Origin: Gordonia terrae
GTDB taxonomy: Bacteria > Actinomycetota > Actinomycetes > Mycobacteriales > Mycobacteriaceae
DNA: 64,000 nucleotides
Assembly: GCF_001698225.1 (NCBI RefSeq)
Contig: NZ_CP016594.1
Coordinates: forward strand, 4,836,001-4,900,000
Direction: 5' to 3'
In this document: positions 20,055 through 29,053 of the stretch, one piece after another
How the letters are laid out: the number at the start of each line of letters is the position of its first letter
How positions within the stretch are numbered: the stretch's first letter is position 1
Position numbers and translations under genes: made by a program
The notes under the pieces: generated by a model
Seen by the model: only the letters and a program-made list of their open reading frames with translations
Databases searched by the model: none
Told to the model about the DNA's origin: nothing

Positions 20055-20157
20055 AAGTATCACGAACCGCCCCACCCCCGCCGACCCCAGCCACAGCGGG
20101 ACCACCGACCTCTCGTGCACCGTCGCACGCCATCGCACCGTCTCGAGGAAGTTCCGT

Positions 20158-21477
20158 ATGCAGGCTCCGCAGACCACGCCCGCCCCGGGCATCACCGGGT
20201 CGCTCGCCGATGGATCAGTGGTCGACGTCGAGTTGTCGACCGATGTCGACGGTATTCGTCGGGTACGGGCCGTCACACCGTTCGCGCCCGACGCGTCGCG
20301 TCCGGCCGATTGGCTCGATCTCCGCGGCCACCTGCTGCTGCCGCCCGCGGCCGAACCCCACGCACACCTGGACAAAGCCCTGTCCTGGCCGGAATTGTCG
20401 CCTCCGAGTGGTGATCTCGCCGATGCGATCGCCTCATGGCGGGCGGGCAGCATCTTTCTCGACGAGCAGTCCTTCCGGACGCGTGCGCTACAGGCGACCT
20501 CGTCCATGCTGGCCAACGGCATCACCGCGGTGCGCACCCATGCCGATGTGCTCGCACACGAGGATCCCCTGCGTGCCGTACGTGTGCTCACCGAGGTCCG
20601 GGACTCCGTGAGTGGACTCATGGACATCCAGATCGCCGTCCTGGTCAGCCCGTCGACGCCGACCGCACACATCGAGGCCGCTCTCGACGCGGGCGTCGAT
20701 CTCATCGGCGGCGCACCACACATCGCCGACGATCCGCTCTACGAGCTCACGAGGCTGCTCGACCTGGCCGAGGAGCACGGCATCGGCGCCGACCTGCACG
20801 TCGACGAGTTCCTCGACGGCGACCACCTGACGATCGAGGTCTACGCCGACCGTGTCGCCGACTGGCCCGAGGACCGGATCCGCACGGCAGGCCACTGCTG
20901 TCGCCTCGACACCCTGCCCACCGACGCCCTTCAGCGCGTCGCACGGGCGCTCGCGCGCGCCCGCGTCTCGGTGGTCGCGCTGCCGGTGACGAATCTGTAT
21001 CTGCAGGGCCGCTCCGGTCCCTCGGCCGGGCGTCGGGGGATCACCCCGATCGACGTACTGCGCGACCACGGCGTCCGTGTCGCCGGCGGCGCCGACAACA
21101 TCCGCGACCCGTTCAACCCCGTCGGCCGGGCCGACCCCCTGGAGACTGCCGCCCTGCTGATCACCGCAGCACATCAGAGTCCCGACACAGCAACGGATCT
21201 GGTGACCGGCCAAGCGCGTGCCGTGCTCGGACTCGAGCCCGCGGGACCAGTTGTCGGTGCGCGAGCCGACTTCGTCGCGATTCGCGGCGCCGACCTCACC
21301 GAGGTGATCGCGACCGCCCCGGCCGACCGCGTCGTCATCGTGAACGGCATCACGGTGGCGCGCACGGAGACGACGACCTGGTCGGCGTTCCCGTCGCTAC
21401 CGGATCTTTCCCCAGCAGGAGTGACCCGACCACAAGTGATCCAGCCAGCCATGTCCCCCGTCGGTATGGAGAGATGA
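20158..21477 (+). CDS. CodA/AtzC-like amidohydrolase (cytosine deaminase family)
   Basis: 439 residues. Amidohydrolase superfamily member of the cytosine deaminase/N-isopropylammelide hydrolase group: HAHLDK metal motif near 73-78, HVDEFLD and AGHCCRL with further His ligands, and the Asp-containing GGADNIRDPFNPVGRADPL that matches the conserved loop of CodA and AtzC. Such enzymes hydrolyse exocyclic amines or ring amides of pyrimidines and s-triazines. ATG 20158 follows GAGGAAG. First gene of the operon; its stop overlaps the ABC ATPase start (ATGA). The last 30 residues are a Pro/Ser-rich tail outside the fold. Family secure, substrate not determinable from sequence. Confidence 0.87.
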   Translation: MQAPQTTPAPGITGSLADGSVVDVELSTDVDGIRRVRAVTPFAPDASRPADWLDLRGHLLLPPAAEPHAHLDKALSWPELSPPSGDLADAIASWRAGSIFLDEQSFRTRALQATSSMLANGITAVRTHADVLAHEDPLRAVRVLTEVRDSVSGLMDIQIAVLVSPSTPTAHIEAALDAGVDLIGGAPHIADDPLYELTRLLDLAEEHGIGADLHVDEFLDGDHLTIEVYADRVADWPEDRIRTAGHCCRLDTLPTDALQRVARALARARVSVVALPVTNLYLQGRSGPSAGRRGITPIDVLRDHGVRVAGGADNIRDPFNPVGRADPLETAALLITAAHQSPDTATDLVTGQARAVLGLEPAGPVVGARADFVAIRGADLTEVIATAPADRVVIVNGITVARTETTTWSAFPSLPDLSPAGVTRPQVIQPAMSPVGMER

Positions 21478-22247
21478 TGAGTTCACCCGCAACGACCCCC
21501 AGACCGGCACTCGGTCACCCGCTCGTCGGCTTCGAACACGTGGAACTCACCTATCCGGACGGCACCCATGCCCTCCGGGATGTGAACCTCACCGTGCGCG
21601 AGGGCGAATTCGTCAGCGTCGTGGGCCCATCCGGCTGCGGCAAGTCGACCCTGCTGCGCTTGTCGTCGGGATTGGAGACGATCACCGACGGCTACCTGCA
21701 GAGCGGAGCCGAGCGGATCGGTTACGTCTTCCAGGACGCCACCCTGCTCCCGTGGCGGACGGTGGCCGACAACGTCGCACTGCTCGGCGAGCTCGACGGC
21801 GCACCGAAAGCCGAACGGCGCGAGCGAGTTCGCGCCGCGCTCGAGACAGTCGGCCTGACCGGCTTCGACAAACACCTTCCGCACATGTTGTCCGGCGGGA
21901 TGCGGATGCGGGTGTCGCTGGCCCGGTCACTGACCCTCGACCCCGACCTGTTCCTCTTCGACGAGCCGTTCGCCGCCCTCGACGAACTCACCCGCGAGCG
22001 ACTCGGCACCGATCTGACCGAACTGTTCGCCGTCAAACGCTTTGCCGGCCTGTTCATCACACACTCGGTGGCCGAGGCCGCGTTCCTGTCCACCCGCGTC
22101 CTGGTGATGTCCGGACGTCCGGGGACCATCGTCGACGAGATCGAGGTCCCGTTCGACTACCCCCGGTCGCCCGACCTGCGCTTCGAACCGGAGTTCGGCG
22201 CGATCGCAGGCAGGATCTCCCGCGCACTCCGAGAGGCACATTCATGA
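21474..22247 (+). CDS. ABC transporter ATPase (nitrate/taurine/pyrimidine type)
   Basis: About 257 residues. Walker A GPSGCGKST, Q-loop in YVFQDATLLPW, signature MLSGGMRMRVSLARSL (a LSGGM variant), Walker B DLFLFDEPFAALD and switch His in FITHSVAEA. This is the SsuB/TauB/ThiZ-like subclass that pairs with a single-type permease and an NMT1-like binding protein. ATG 21474 makes an ATGA overlap with the preceding stop; the in-frame ATG at 21477 is better spaced from GGAGAG and may be the real start. The next gene also overlaps by ATGA. It energises import of the island's substrate. Confidence 0.94.
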   Translation: MMSSPATTPRPALGHPLVGFEHVELTYPDGTHALRDVNLTVREGEFVSVVGPSGCGKSTLLRLSSGLETITDGYLQSGAERIGYVFQDATLLPWRTVADNVALLGELDGAPKAERRERVRAALETVGLTGFDKHLPHMLSGGMRMRVSLARSLTLDPDLFLFDEPFAALDELTRERLGTDLTELFAVKRFAGLFITHSVAEAAFLSTRVLVMSGRPGTIVDEIEVPFDYPRSPDLRFEPEFGAIAGRISRALREAHS

Positions 22248-23149
22248 CCGCCCCCGAGACCGACACCGACACCACCGCGAGCGTGCGAACCCCGAAGCCC
22301 GGCAAGGCCGGGACCCCGGACCCTGGATCCACCACCGAGCTCGCCGTGGCGGCGCGCACGAGCCGACGCGGACGATCTCGCTCGAAAGCAGTGGGGGTCG
22401 CCGCACCGCTCGTCGTCCTGGCACTGGTCATCGGTGTCTGGTACCTCGTGAGCTACGCGGTCCTCGATCCCGGGCGACGATTCCTGATGCCACCTCCACA
22501 TCAGGTCGTCACCGACGGCCTGCTCGGCGATGCCGCGCCGGCGATGTGGGAAGCGTTGAGCCGTACGGCGACCGTCGCACTGACCGGTCTGGTGATCGCC
22601 GCCGCCATCGGCATCACCTGGGCCGTGATCATGTCGCAGTCGCGCCTGATGGAGAACGCCCTGTTCCCGTATGCGGTGGTCCTGCAGTGTGTCCCGATCC
22701 TCGCACTCGTTCCGCTGGTCGGATTCTGGTTCGGATTCGGTTTCAGCGCCCGCGTTTTCGTCTGCGTGCTGATCTCGCTGTTCCCGATCGTGTCCAACAC
22801 GCTGTTCGGCCTTCGGTCCGTCGATCGGCAGATGCGCGACCTGTTCGCCCTGCATCATCCGAGCCGCCTCACCATCTTGCGCAAACTCGAGTTCCCTGCC
22901 GCGATGCCGGCGATCTTCGCCGGCCTGCGGATCTCGGCCGGCCTGTCGGTGGTAGGCGCCATCGTCGGGGACTTCTTCTTCAAGCAGGGAAATCCTGGTA
23001 TCGGCATCCTGATCGACAACTATCGGTCTCGGCTGCAGGCCGAGGAGTTGTTCGCCTCGATCGTGCTCGCCTCTCTTCTCGGCGTCGCCGTCTTCTGGTT
23101 CTTCGGGTGGCTCGGCAACCGCATCGTCGGACGCTGGTACCAGCACTGA
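22244..23149 (+). CDS. ABC transporter permease (nitrate/taurine/pyrimidine type)
   Basis: 301 residues. A long hydrophilic, Thr/Pro-rich N-terminus of about 48 residues precedes six hydrophobic segments. The family EAA loop, which contacts the ATPase, is seen in MRDLFALHHPSRLTILRKLEFPAAMPAIFAGLRIS. Membrane component of the importer, SsuC/TauC-like. ATG 22244 overlaps the ATPase stop by ATGA. The N-terminal extension is longer than usual but is forced by the overlap and has no better internal start. Confidence 0.92.
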   Translation: MTAPETDTDTTASVRTPKPGKAGTPDPGSTTELAVAARTSRRGRSRSKAVGVAAPLVVLALVIGVWYLVSYAVLDPGRRFLMPPPHQVVTDGLLGDAAPAMWEALSRTATVALTGLVIAAAIGITWAVIMSQSRLMENALFPYAVVLQCVPILALVPLVGFWFGFGFSARVFVCVLISLFPIVSNTLFGLRSVDRQMRDLFALHHPSRLTILRKLEFPAAMPAIFAGLRISAGLSVVGAIVGDFFFKQGNPGIGILIDNYRSRLQAEELFASIVLASLLGVAVFWFFGWLGNRIVGRWYQH

Positions 23150-23237
23150 CCACCCTCGATCTCCGATCCGCCCCTGCCTCTTTCCTCACCCCTGACCACC
23201 TCATCGCCCCGAATCCCCCTGCACGAAGGAAGAACTC

Positions 23238-24416
23238 ATGAGCACACACGTCTGGCGTCGTCTGTCCAAGACCACCGGTGTCGCGGCACTGGCCGCCGCC
23301 CTCGCGTTCACCGCAGCGTGCGGTTCCGGTGAGAGCACCGAGTCGTCCGGTTTCAGCGGGGCGGTCGGGCCGGTCGATCTGAGCGCGAACTGCCCGGAGA
23401 AGATCGTGGTCCAGACCGACTGGAACCCGGAAGCCGAGCACGGCCACCTCTATCAGCTTCTCGGCCCCGAGCCGACGATCAACGCCGGCAACAAGCGCGT
23501 CGTAGGGCCGCTGTTCGACCGCGGGGAGTACACCGGAGTCGACATCGAGATCCGCTCCGGCGGACCGGCAATCGGCTTCCAGTCGGTGACCTCGCAGATG
23601 TACTCGGATCCGGAGATCCTCCTCGGCTACGTGGACACCGACCAGGCGATCCAGAACTCGAAGGACAACCCGACGACCGCGGTGATGGCACCGCTCGACA
23701 TCAGCCCGCAGATGATCATGTGGGACCCCGCCACCTATCCGCAGGCGCAGGGCATCGCCGACCTCAAAGCCGCGAACGCGCGCGTCCTCTACTTCGAGGG
23801 CGCCACCTACATGGACTACCTGACCGGTTCGGGCGTCCTCTCCCCCGATCAGGTCGACGGCAGCTACGACGGGTCACCGGCGAACTTCGTCTCCGACGGC
23901 GGCAAGACCGCCCAGCAGGGATTCGCGAGCTCTGAACCGCAGGTCTACCAGGAGGAGGTCGAGGGTTGGCAGAAGCCGGTGAAGTACCAGCTGATCCACG
24001 ACGTCGGCTTCCCGTCCTACAAGTCGGCGGTCGCGGTTCGATCGGCGGCACTGGAGGAGAACGCCGCCTGCCTCGAGCAGCTCGTCCCCGTGTTGCAGCG
24101 CGGGTCCGTCGACTACCTGGCCTCGCCGCAGGCCGCGGACGCGGTCATCCTCGACGCCGTCGAGCAGTACGACACGGGCTGGGTGTACTCCCAGCGCAAT
24201 GCCGACTACGCCCGCCAGACGATGGCCGACCTGAACCTGATGAGCAACGGCACCAACCAGACCATCGGCGACTTCGACACCGCCCGCGTCGCCCGCGTGA
24301 TGGAGGTGACCGGTCCGATCTTCACCGAGCAGGGCACCCCGGCCGCCGACGGCCTGACCCCCGAGGCGATCGCGACCAACCGCTTCATCGACACCTCGGT
24401 GGGCCTGCCGTCATGA
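23238..24416 (+). CDS. ABC transporter substrate-binding lipoprotein (NMT1-like)
   Basis: 392 residues. Lipoprotein signal: basic start, hydrophobic core, then lipobox FTAAC with Cys near residue 29. The mature part opens with IVVQTDWNPEAEHGHLYQLL, the DW-PEAEHG pattern of the NMT1/ThiY-like binding proteins that carry pyrimidines and related heterocycles. The length is somewhat above the family norm. AAGGAAG precedes the ATG. This is the only gene of the operon with a real gap before it (88 bases), which is common where a binding protein is made in excess. Its stop overlaps the next start by ATGA. It defines the substrate of the island, and an aromatic N-heterocycle is the best guess. Confidence 0.9.
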   Translation: MSTHVWRRLSKTTGVAALAAALAFTAACGSGESTESSGFSGAVGPVDLSANCPEKIVVQTDWNPEAEHGHLYQLLGPEPTINAGNKRVVGPLFDRGEYTGVDIEIRSGGPAIGFQSVTSQMYSDPEILLGYVDTDQAIQNSKDNPTTAVMAPLDISPQMIMWDPATYPQAQGIADLKAANARVLYFEGATYMDYLTGSGVLSPDQVDGSYDGSPANFVSDGGKTAQQGFASSEPQVYQEEVEGWQKPVKYQLIHDVGFPSYKSAVAVRSAALEENAACLEQLVPVLQRGSVDYLASPQAADAVILDAVEQYDTGWVYSQRNADYARQTMADLNLMSNGTNQTIGDFDTARVARVMEVTGPIFTEQGTPAADGLTPEAIATNRFIDTSVGLPS

Positions 24417-25744
24417 CCGCGCCGGTGGTCGCCGTCGGCACCGATGAGGGTCGCCCCGACTTCGGACCCGACGACGTCGACGCGCTGGCCGACGACCTGC
24501 TCGCCATCGTCGGCCCGCGCGGCATCAGCTCCCTGCCCCGCGCACTCGAGCGGGCGGGGCGCGACGGCTCCGGAATGAGTCCGATCCTGTCGGCGCAGGA
24601 CCTCGGGCAGCCCGACCTCGTGTGCTACCCGCGCTCGGCCGATGCGGTGCCCGCCATCGTGCGCGCAGCGGTCGCGCGCGGGGTGCCGATCACCACGCGC
24701 GGCAAGGGCACCGGCAACTACGGTCAGGTCATCCCTCGCTTCGGCGGCCTCGTCCTCGACATGACATCGTTGACCGAGATCAGCGACGTCACCGAACGTT
24801 CGGTCACCGGACAGGCCGGCGCGCGGATGATCAACCTGGAACAAACCGCCTGGGCCCACGACCGCCAACTGTGGATGTATCCGTCGACGGTCCAGTCGAC
24901 GCTCGGCGGGTTCCTCGCGGGCGGCTCGGCAGGCACCGGCACGATCGTGCACGGACGCAACCACCAGGGCTTCGTGGACGCGCTCGACGTCGTCCACGCC
25001 ACCGGCGATGCCGAGGTGGTCCATCTCGAGGGCGACGACGCGACTCCCTTCGTACACACCTACGGCGTCGCCGGCATCATCGTCGGCGCCACCATCCGCA
25101 TCGAACCGTTGCAGCAGTGGCGTTGTGTCTATGCGAGTTTCGAATCCGGGCGGGAGGCGTTCGACGCGGCATACCAGCTGGCGGCGGTCGAGCCGAAGCC
25201 GCGTCTGCTGTCCGCGGACGGTCCGGTCATCACCGCGGCGCTGCCCGACGACCCCGCACTCGTTCGTGGACGCGCCAGCGTGCGCGGGATCATCGACGCT
25301 CGGGCGCTGACGGAGACCGCCGACCTGATCGCGGCCGCAGGCGGCCGCGTCGAAGCGATCCGGGAGGGTATCGCCGAGACGGTCAAGCTGTCGACGCTGT
25401 CCTACAACCACCCGACGTGGTGGTTACAGAAGTCGCAGCCGGACAGGTGGTTTCACATGGAGGTACGCGGCGATGCACTTGTCACCCGGCTCGACGAGGT
25501 CGAGCAGGTCTACGAGGGCGGGATGCTGCACCTCGAGGTCGGCCACGAGATGATGTTCGGGATGCTCAACGGGATCTACCGCAGTCCCCAGCAGGTCATC
25601 GACGGGGTCGCCGCACTCGAGGAACTCGGGGTCGGGGTCCACTCCCCGCACCAGTGGTACGTCGATCTCGACGCCGAGCGCGTGCGCGCGCTCGCTCAGC
25701 AGACCGATCCGAAGGGGTTGCTCAACCCGGGAAGGTGGATGTGA
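24413..25744 (+). CDS. FAD-binding oxidoreductase (PCMH/VAO-type)
   Basis: 443 residues. The N-terminal PCMH FAD-binding domain spans about 65-240, with PITTRGKGTGNYGQ and STLGGFLAGGSAGTGT forming the flavin pyrophosphate loop; the rest is a substrate-binding cap and a C-terminal LLNPGRWM typical of glycolate oxidase/VAO relatives. No covalent-flavin His can be assigned with confidence. Likely oxidises or dehydrogenates a ring or C-N bond of the substrate. ATG 24413 overlaps the binding-protein stop; the next gene overlaps by GTGA. Cytosolic, with no signal peptide. Reaction unknown. Confidence 0.86.
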   Translation: MTAPVVAVGTDEGRPDFGPDDVDALADDLLAIVGPRGISSLPRALERAGRDGSGMSPILSAQDLGQPDLVCYPRSADAVPAIVRAAVARGVPITTRGKGTGNYGQVIPRFGGLVLDMTSLTEISDVTERSVTGQAGARMINLEQTAWAHDRQLWMYPSTVQSTLGGFLAGGSAGTGTIVHGRNHQGFVDALDVVHATGDAEVVHLEGDDATPFVHTYGVAGIIVGATIRIEPLQQWRCVYASFESGREAFDAAYQLAAVEPKPRLLSADGPVITAALPDDPALVRGRASVRGIIDARALTETADLIAAAGGRVEAIREGIAETVKLSTLSYNHPTWWLQKSQPDRWFHMEVRGDALVTRLDEVEQVYEGGMLHLEVGHEMMFGMLNGIYRSPQQVIDGVAALEELGVGVHSPHQWYVDLDAERVRALAQQTDPKGLLNPGRWM

Positions 25745-26559
25745 ACGTGGTGGACACGGTGAACACTGCGAACCCAGGGACCGCGAGTCCGGCCGCGCAT
25801 CGGCGGTACGCCGAGTTGACCACCGACGAGATCGACACCGCCCTGACGCGGGATTCGATCCTCGTCCTGCCCACGGGCGCAATCGAACCGCACGGACCCC
25901 ACCTCCCGCTCGCCACCGATCTCATCGTCGCGGAGTCGGTTGCCGAGGCCGTCGTCGACCGCGGTGCCGCGGCGGGGCACGACGTCTGGCTGCTACCCGC
26001 GCTGGGATACACCAAGTCCGACGAGCATTCGCGGTTGCCGGGCACGATCTGGCTGCGCGCGACGACCCTGTTCGAGACGATCGTCGACATCGGCGCCTCG
26101 CTCGCACAGACCCCCGCGCGGCGGGTGCTGTTCCTGAACGCCCACGGCGGCAACTCCGCCTTGATCGAGGTCGCGGCGCGCGAGCTCCGGCGGCGGTTCG
26201 ATCTGCAGACGTTCTTCTCCTCCGGCCCGGGGCATCCCGGCCCCACCGAACGCGGCCTCGGCATCCATGCCGGGTGGGCGGAGACGTCGATGATGCTGCA
26301 CCTCCGACCGGATCTGGTGCACATGGACAAGGCCGTGGCATCGGTGGCGGACGCTGTCGCCGACGCCACGCACATAGGATTCGCCGGGACCGTCCGATTC
26401 GGCTGGCTCTCCACCGATTTCGCGGAGTCGGGCGTCATCGGCGATCCCACCGGCGCCGATGCATCGATCGGCGCGGAACTCTTCGACGAGCGCGTCGACG
26501 CCCTGGTCGCCGCGCTCCCGGAGATCGCCACATTCGACCCGGGCCGGGTCGGGCGGTGA
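25741..26559 (+). CDS. creatininase-family amidohydrolase
   Basis: 272 residues. Metal-binding signatures of the creatininase fold are all present: GAIEPHGPHLPLATD near 45-60 (Glu, His, Asp ligands), LNAHGGNS near 136-143 and HAGWAETS near 180. Family members open cyclic amides (creatinine), deformylate FAPy in F420/flavin biosynthesis, or trim the mycofactocin precursor. Here the neighbours are catabolic, so ring-amide hydrolysis is the likely job. The GTG at 25741 shares GTGA with the preceding stop. The next gene overlaps by GTGA. Confidence 0.9.
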   Translation: MNVVDTVNTANPGTASPAAHRRYAELTTDEIDTALTRDSILVLPTGAIEPHGPHLPLATDLIVAESVAEAVVDRGAAAGHDVWLLPALGYTKSDEHSRLPGTIWLRATTLFETIVDIGASLAQTPARRVLFLNAHGGNSALIEVAARELRRRFDLQTFFSSGPGHPGPTERGLGIHAGWAETSMMLHLRPDLVHMDKAVASVADAVADATHIGFAGTVRFGWLSTDFAESGVIGDPTGADASIGAELFDERVDALVAALPEIATFDPGRVGR

Positions 26560-27167
26560 TCACCAGCGGCACCGGATTCGGAACCGACTGCGCGACCGAG
26601 GATCAGCTCACGATCCACCCGATGAGACTACTGCGGGAGTGGCTGCCGGCACCGCACGAGCCGCGTCCGTTGATGGCACTGGCCACGTGCGGGCGCGACG
26701 GCTATCCCCGGGTTCGGCACGTGCTGATCACCGAAGCCGACGACACCGCGGTGTACTTCCACACCGACACCAGGTCGGCAAAGGTCGCCGAACTCGCCGA
26801 GAGTCCGCGCGCCTCGGTCGCGATCGCCTGGCCCGCCGCCGGCCGTCAGGTCGTCGCACACGGTGACGTCCGGCGGGCGCCGGATGATGAGCTACACGAG
26901 GCGTATTCGCGTCGGTCTCGCTACCTGCAGCTGTTGGCGTGGCTGAACGACGACGACCTCGCTGCACTGTCACCCGACGAGCGACGGCGACGCTGGGCCG
27001 ACTTCGACGCGACTCACCCTCGACTGACCGCACCGCCGACCTGGACCGGGTACGCCGTCGACCTGCGCGAGATCACCTTCTGGCGCGGCGACCCGGATGG
27101 ACCGTCGCAGCGAGTACGGTTCACCCACAACGGAAATCATTGGACATCGGAGGTTCTACCGGGATGA
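26556..27167 (+). CDS. pyridoxamine 5'-phosphate oxidase-like flavoprotein
   Basis: 203 residues with the split-barrel FMN-binding fold: PRPLMALATCGRDGYPRVRHVLI, then FHTDTRSAKVAELAESPRASVAIAW, close to the PdxH pattern. The C-terminal part (TGYAVDLREITFWRGDPD...RVRFTHNGNHWTSEVLPG) also follows PdxH layout, so a true PNP oxidase activity cannot be excluded. In this operon it may instead reduce or oxidise a ring intermediate, or use FMN from the flavin reductase nearby. GTG 26556 and stop 27167 overlap both neighbours by four bases. Confidence 0.84.
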   Translation: MITSGTGFGTDCATEDQLTIHPMRLLREWLPAPHEPRPLMALATCGRDGYPRVRHVLITEADDTAVYFHTDTRSAKVAELAESPRASVAIAWPAAGRQVVAHGDVRRAPDDELHEAYSRRSRYLQLLAWLNDDDLAALSPDERRRRWADFDATHPRLTAPPTWTGYAVDLREITFWRGDPDGPSQRVRFTHNGNHWTSEVLPG

Positions 27168-28579
27168 CCGGCACTTATCACAACGCCCTGATCCTGCCGG
27201 TCAGCGGAGAGAAGCCGTGGTTCTGGGGATGGCTGTCGGTCGGGGACGACGGCCGGATCTCCGGGATGGGCGAGGGCTCTCCCCCCGCCGACGCGCCATT
27301 TCCCCGTCACGACCTCGACGGCGCCTTCCTCGCACCCGGTTTCGTCTCGGCGCACAGCCACATCTACACCGCCGGGATGCGCGGGGTCGCCCCGAACAGT
27401 CCGTTGTACGAATGGGTCACGCTCAACAGCACGATGCTGCTCGGCGCCGAGGCGGAGGACCTGTATTGGATGACGCTGGCCGGCGGGCTCGACCACCTGT
27501 CCTCCGGCATCACGTCCGTGTACAACTTCACCCAGTCGCGCGTCCTGGCCCTCTTCGACTACGACGAATCCGTCTTGAAGGCGGCACGGGTGCACCCACC
27601 GGAATTCGTCACCTCCCAGGTGGACGGCCTGGCGGCCAGCGGAATCCGGTTCGTCACCAGCGTGCGACTCGACGACGAGCAACTCGGCGAGGATGCGGCC
27701 TTCGCCGGTTTCGACGAGGTGATGACCCACCTGGCAACAGTCGACCGCGGCCTCGATCTGGGCGGTTCGGTCTACGGCTCGGTGCAGTGGTCGTCGTCAC
27801 AGGCGACCGCGGAACGCGAACGCGCCCTGATGGATCGGTACGGGATCACCAATCAGGCGCACTTCGTCGAGACCGCCGAACAGATCGAGATCCAGCAGTC
27901 GAAGTTCGACTGGTACGACGCCGCGGGCGTGTTGGGTCCCGACTTCGCGTTCGGCCATTTCGTCCATCCGACCGAGGACATGTTCACGCGCGTTCGCGAG
28001 ACCGGGTCGGCGGTGGTGTGGCAACCGATGTCCAACGGACGCCTCGGCTCCGGGATCGCCGATGTACCCCGCCTGCTGCGGGATTCGGTCACCGTCGGCA
28101 TGGGCGTCGACGACCAGTCGTGCACGGACGTGTCCGACCCGTTCGAGAACATGCGCACCGGGCTGTTCCTCCAGCGCGGAAAGCGCAGTGACGCAGCGAT
28201 CCTGACGCCGATCGAGGCGCTCACGCTGCACACACTCGGTTCGGCGTCGGCGATGGGCGTGGCCGACCGGGTCGGTTCGCTGGAGGTGGGGAAGTTCGCC
28301 GATCTCCTCGTCGTCGATCCACGCTCGCCCCATCTCGGACCGATCTGGGACCCGATCGCCACCTATGTCCTCGGGTGCGGATTGCGGAACCTGCGCGAGG
28401 TCGTCGTGGGCGGTCGGTCGGTCTGGCACCGCGACGTGGCCGACCCCCGACGTGCACAGGCGGATTCCGAACTCACCGAACGGATGATCGCGTCAGCGGC
28501 GCAGTCCGGGATTCATCCGGTCGTGCCTGCGCTCCGCGGTCCGGACCGCACGAGCGCCGATGACCAGCGGTCGGTGTAG
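27164..28579 (+). CDS. TrzA/AtzA-like amidohydrolase
   Basis: 471 residues, amidohydrolase superfamily subtype III. HxH in SAHSHIYTAGMRG near 64-66, third His in NQAHFVET, the next conserved His in FGHFVHP, and the metal-binding Asp in GMGVDDQSCTDVSDPF. Unlike its relative at 17002, the metal set looks complete. C-terminal strands LEVGKFADLLVVDP are the family's closing beta-sandwich. Last gene of the operon, overlapping the PNPOx-like gene by ATGA. Its 3' end overlaps the convergent flavin reductase gene by 67 bases. Likely a deaminase or dechlorinase-like hydrolase of an N-heterocycle; substrate unknown. Confidence 0.88.
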   Translation: MTGTYHNALILPVSGEKPWFWGWLSVGDDGRISGMGEGSPPADAPFPRHDLDGAFLAPGFVSAHSHIYTAGMRGVAPNSPLYEWVTLNSTMLLGAEAEDLYWMTLAGGLDHLSSGITSVYNFTQSRVLALFDYDESVLKAARVHPPEFVTSQVDGLAASGIRFVTSVRLDDEQLGEDAAFAGFDEVMTHLATVDRGLDLGGSVYGSVQWSSSQATAERERALMDRYGITNQAHFVETAEQIEIQQSKFDWYDAAGVLGPDFAFGHFVHPTEDMFTRVRETGSAVVWQPMSNGRLGSGIADVPRLLRDSVTVGMGVDDQSCTDVSDPFENMRTGLFLQRGKRSDAAILTPIEALTLHTLGSASAMGVADRVGSLEVGKFADLLVVDPRSPHLGPIWDPIATYVLGCGLRNLREVVVGGRSVWHRDVADPRRAQADSELTERMIASAAQSGIHPVVPALRGPDRTSADDQRSV

Positions 28580-29025
28580 TCGGCGATCCGGGAATCGGTG
28601 GTGTAGGTGGAATCCATCAGGTACAGGCCCGGAGCCGGGCACACCGCGCCGAGTTCGACCAGGACCGGTTTGAGCAGCAGGTCGGGTGCCATCGCATGCG
28701 CCGGCCCCGCCCCCAGCATCAGTGGGACGGCCGTGACATCGCGCAGGCCCTCGCCGGTGGCGAACTGGTCGAGGAAGAGTTTGAGGACGCCGGTATAGGT
28801 CGCCTTGAAGGTCGGGCTCGCCACCACGACGAGGTCCGACGAGGCGACGGTCTCGACCGCACCCTGGACCGCGGTGTCACCCCACGCGAGCACGCCCGGC
28901 CCGAGTCCGATCACGTCCACGACATGGTCGGGTTCGGTTCCGGTCAGCGCTCTCGCCAACCGGCGGGCGGCGTCGAGCGTGCGCGAACCGGGCTTGGGGT
29001 TCCCGGCGACAACGGTGGTGGTCAT
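28513..29025 (-). CDS. NAD(P)H-dependent FMN reductase (SsuE/MsuE-like)
   Basis: 170 residues with a flavodoxin-like fold: VVAGNPKPGSRT is the FMN phosphate loop, and VVVASPTFKATYTGVLKLFLDQF is the conserved flavin/dimer segment of SsuE, MsuE and related reductases. These supply FMNH2 to two-component monooxygenases. ATG 29025 has GAGAGGCGG upstream; an upstream extension would run into the membrane-protein gene. The last 67 bases overlap the convergent TrzA/AtzA-like gene, so transcription of the two may interfere. No FMNH2-dependent monooxygenase is encoded nearby. Confidence 0.88.
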   Translation of the reverse strand: MTTTVVAGNPKPGSRTLDAARRLARALTGTEPDHVVDVIGLGPGVLAWGDTAVQGAVETVASSDLVVVASPTFKATYTGVLKLFLDQFATGEGLRDVTAVPLMLGAGPAHAMAPDLLLKPVLVELGAVCPAPGLYLMDSTYTTDSRIADYTDRWSSALVRSGPRSAGTTG

Positions 29026-29053
29026 GGTCCGCCTCTCGCAGTATCGGTCTCGC

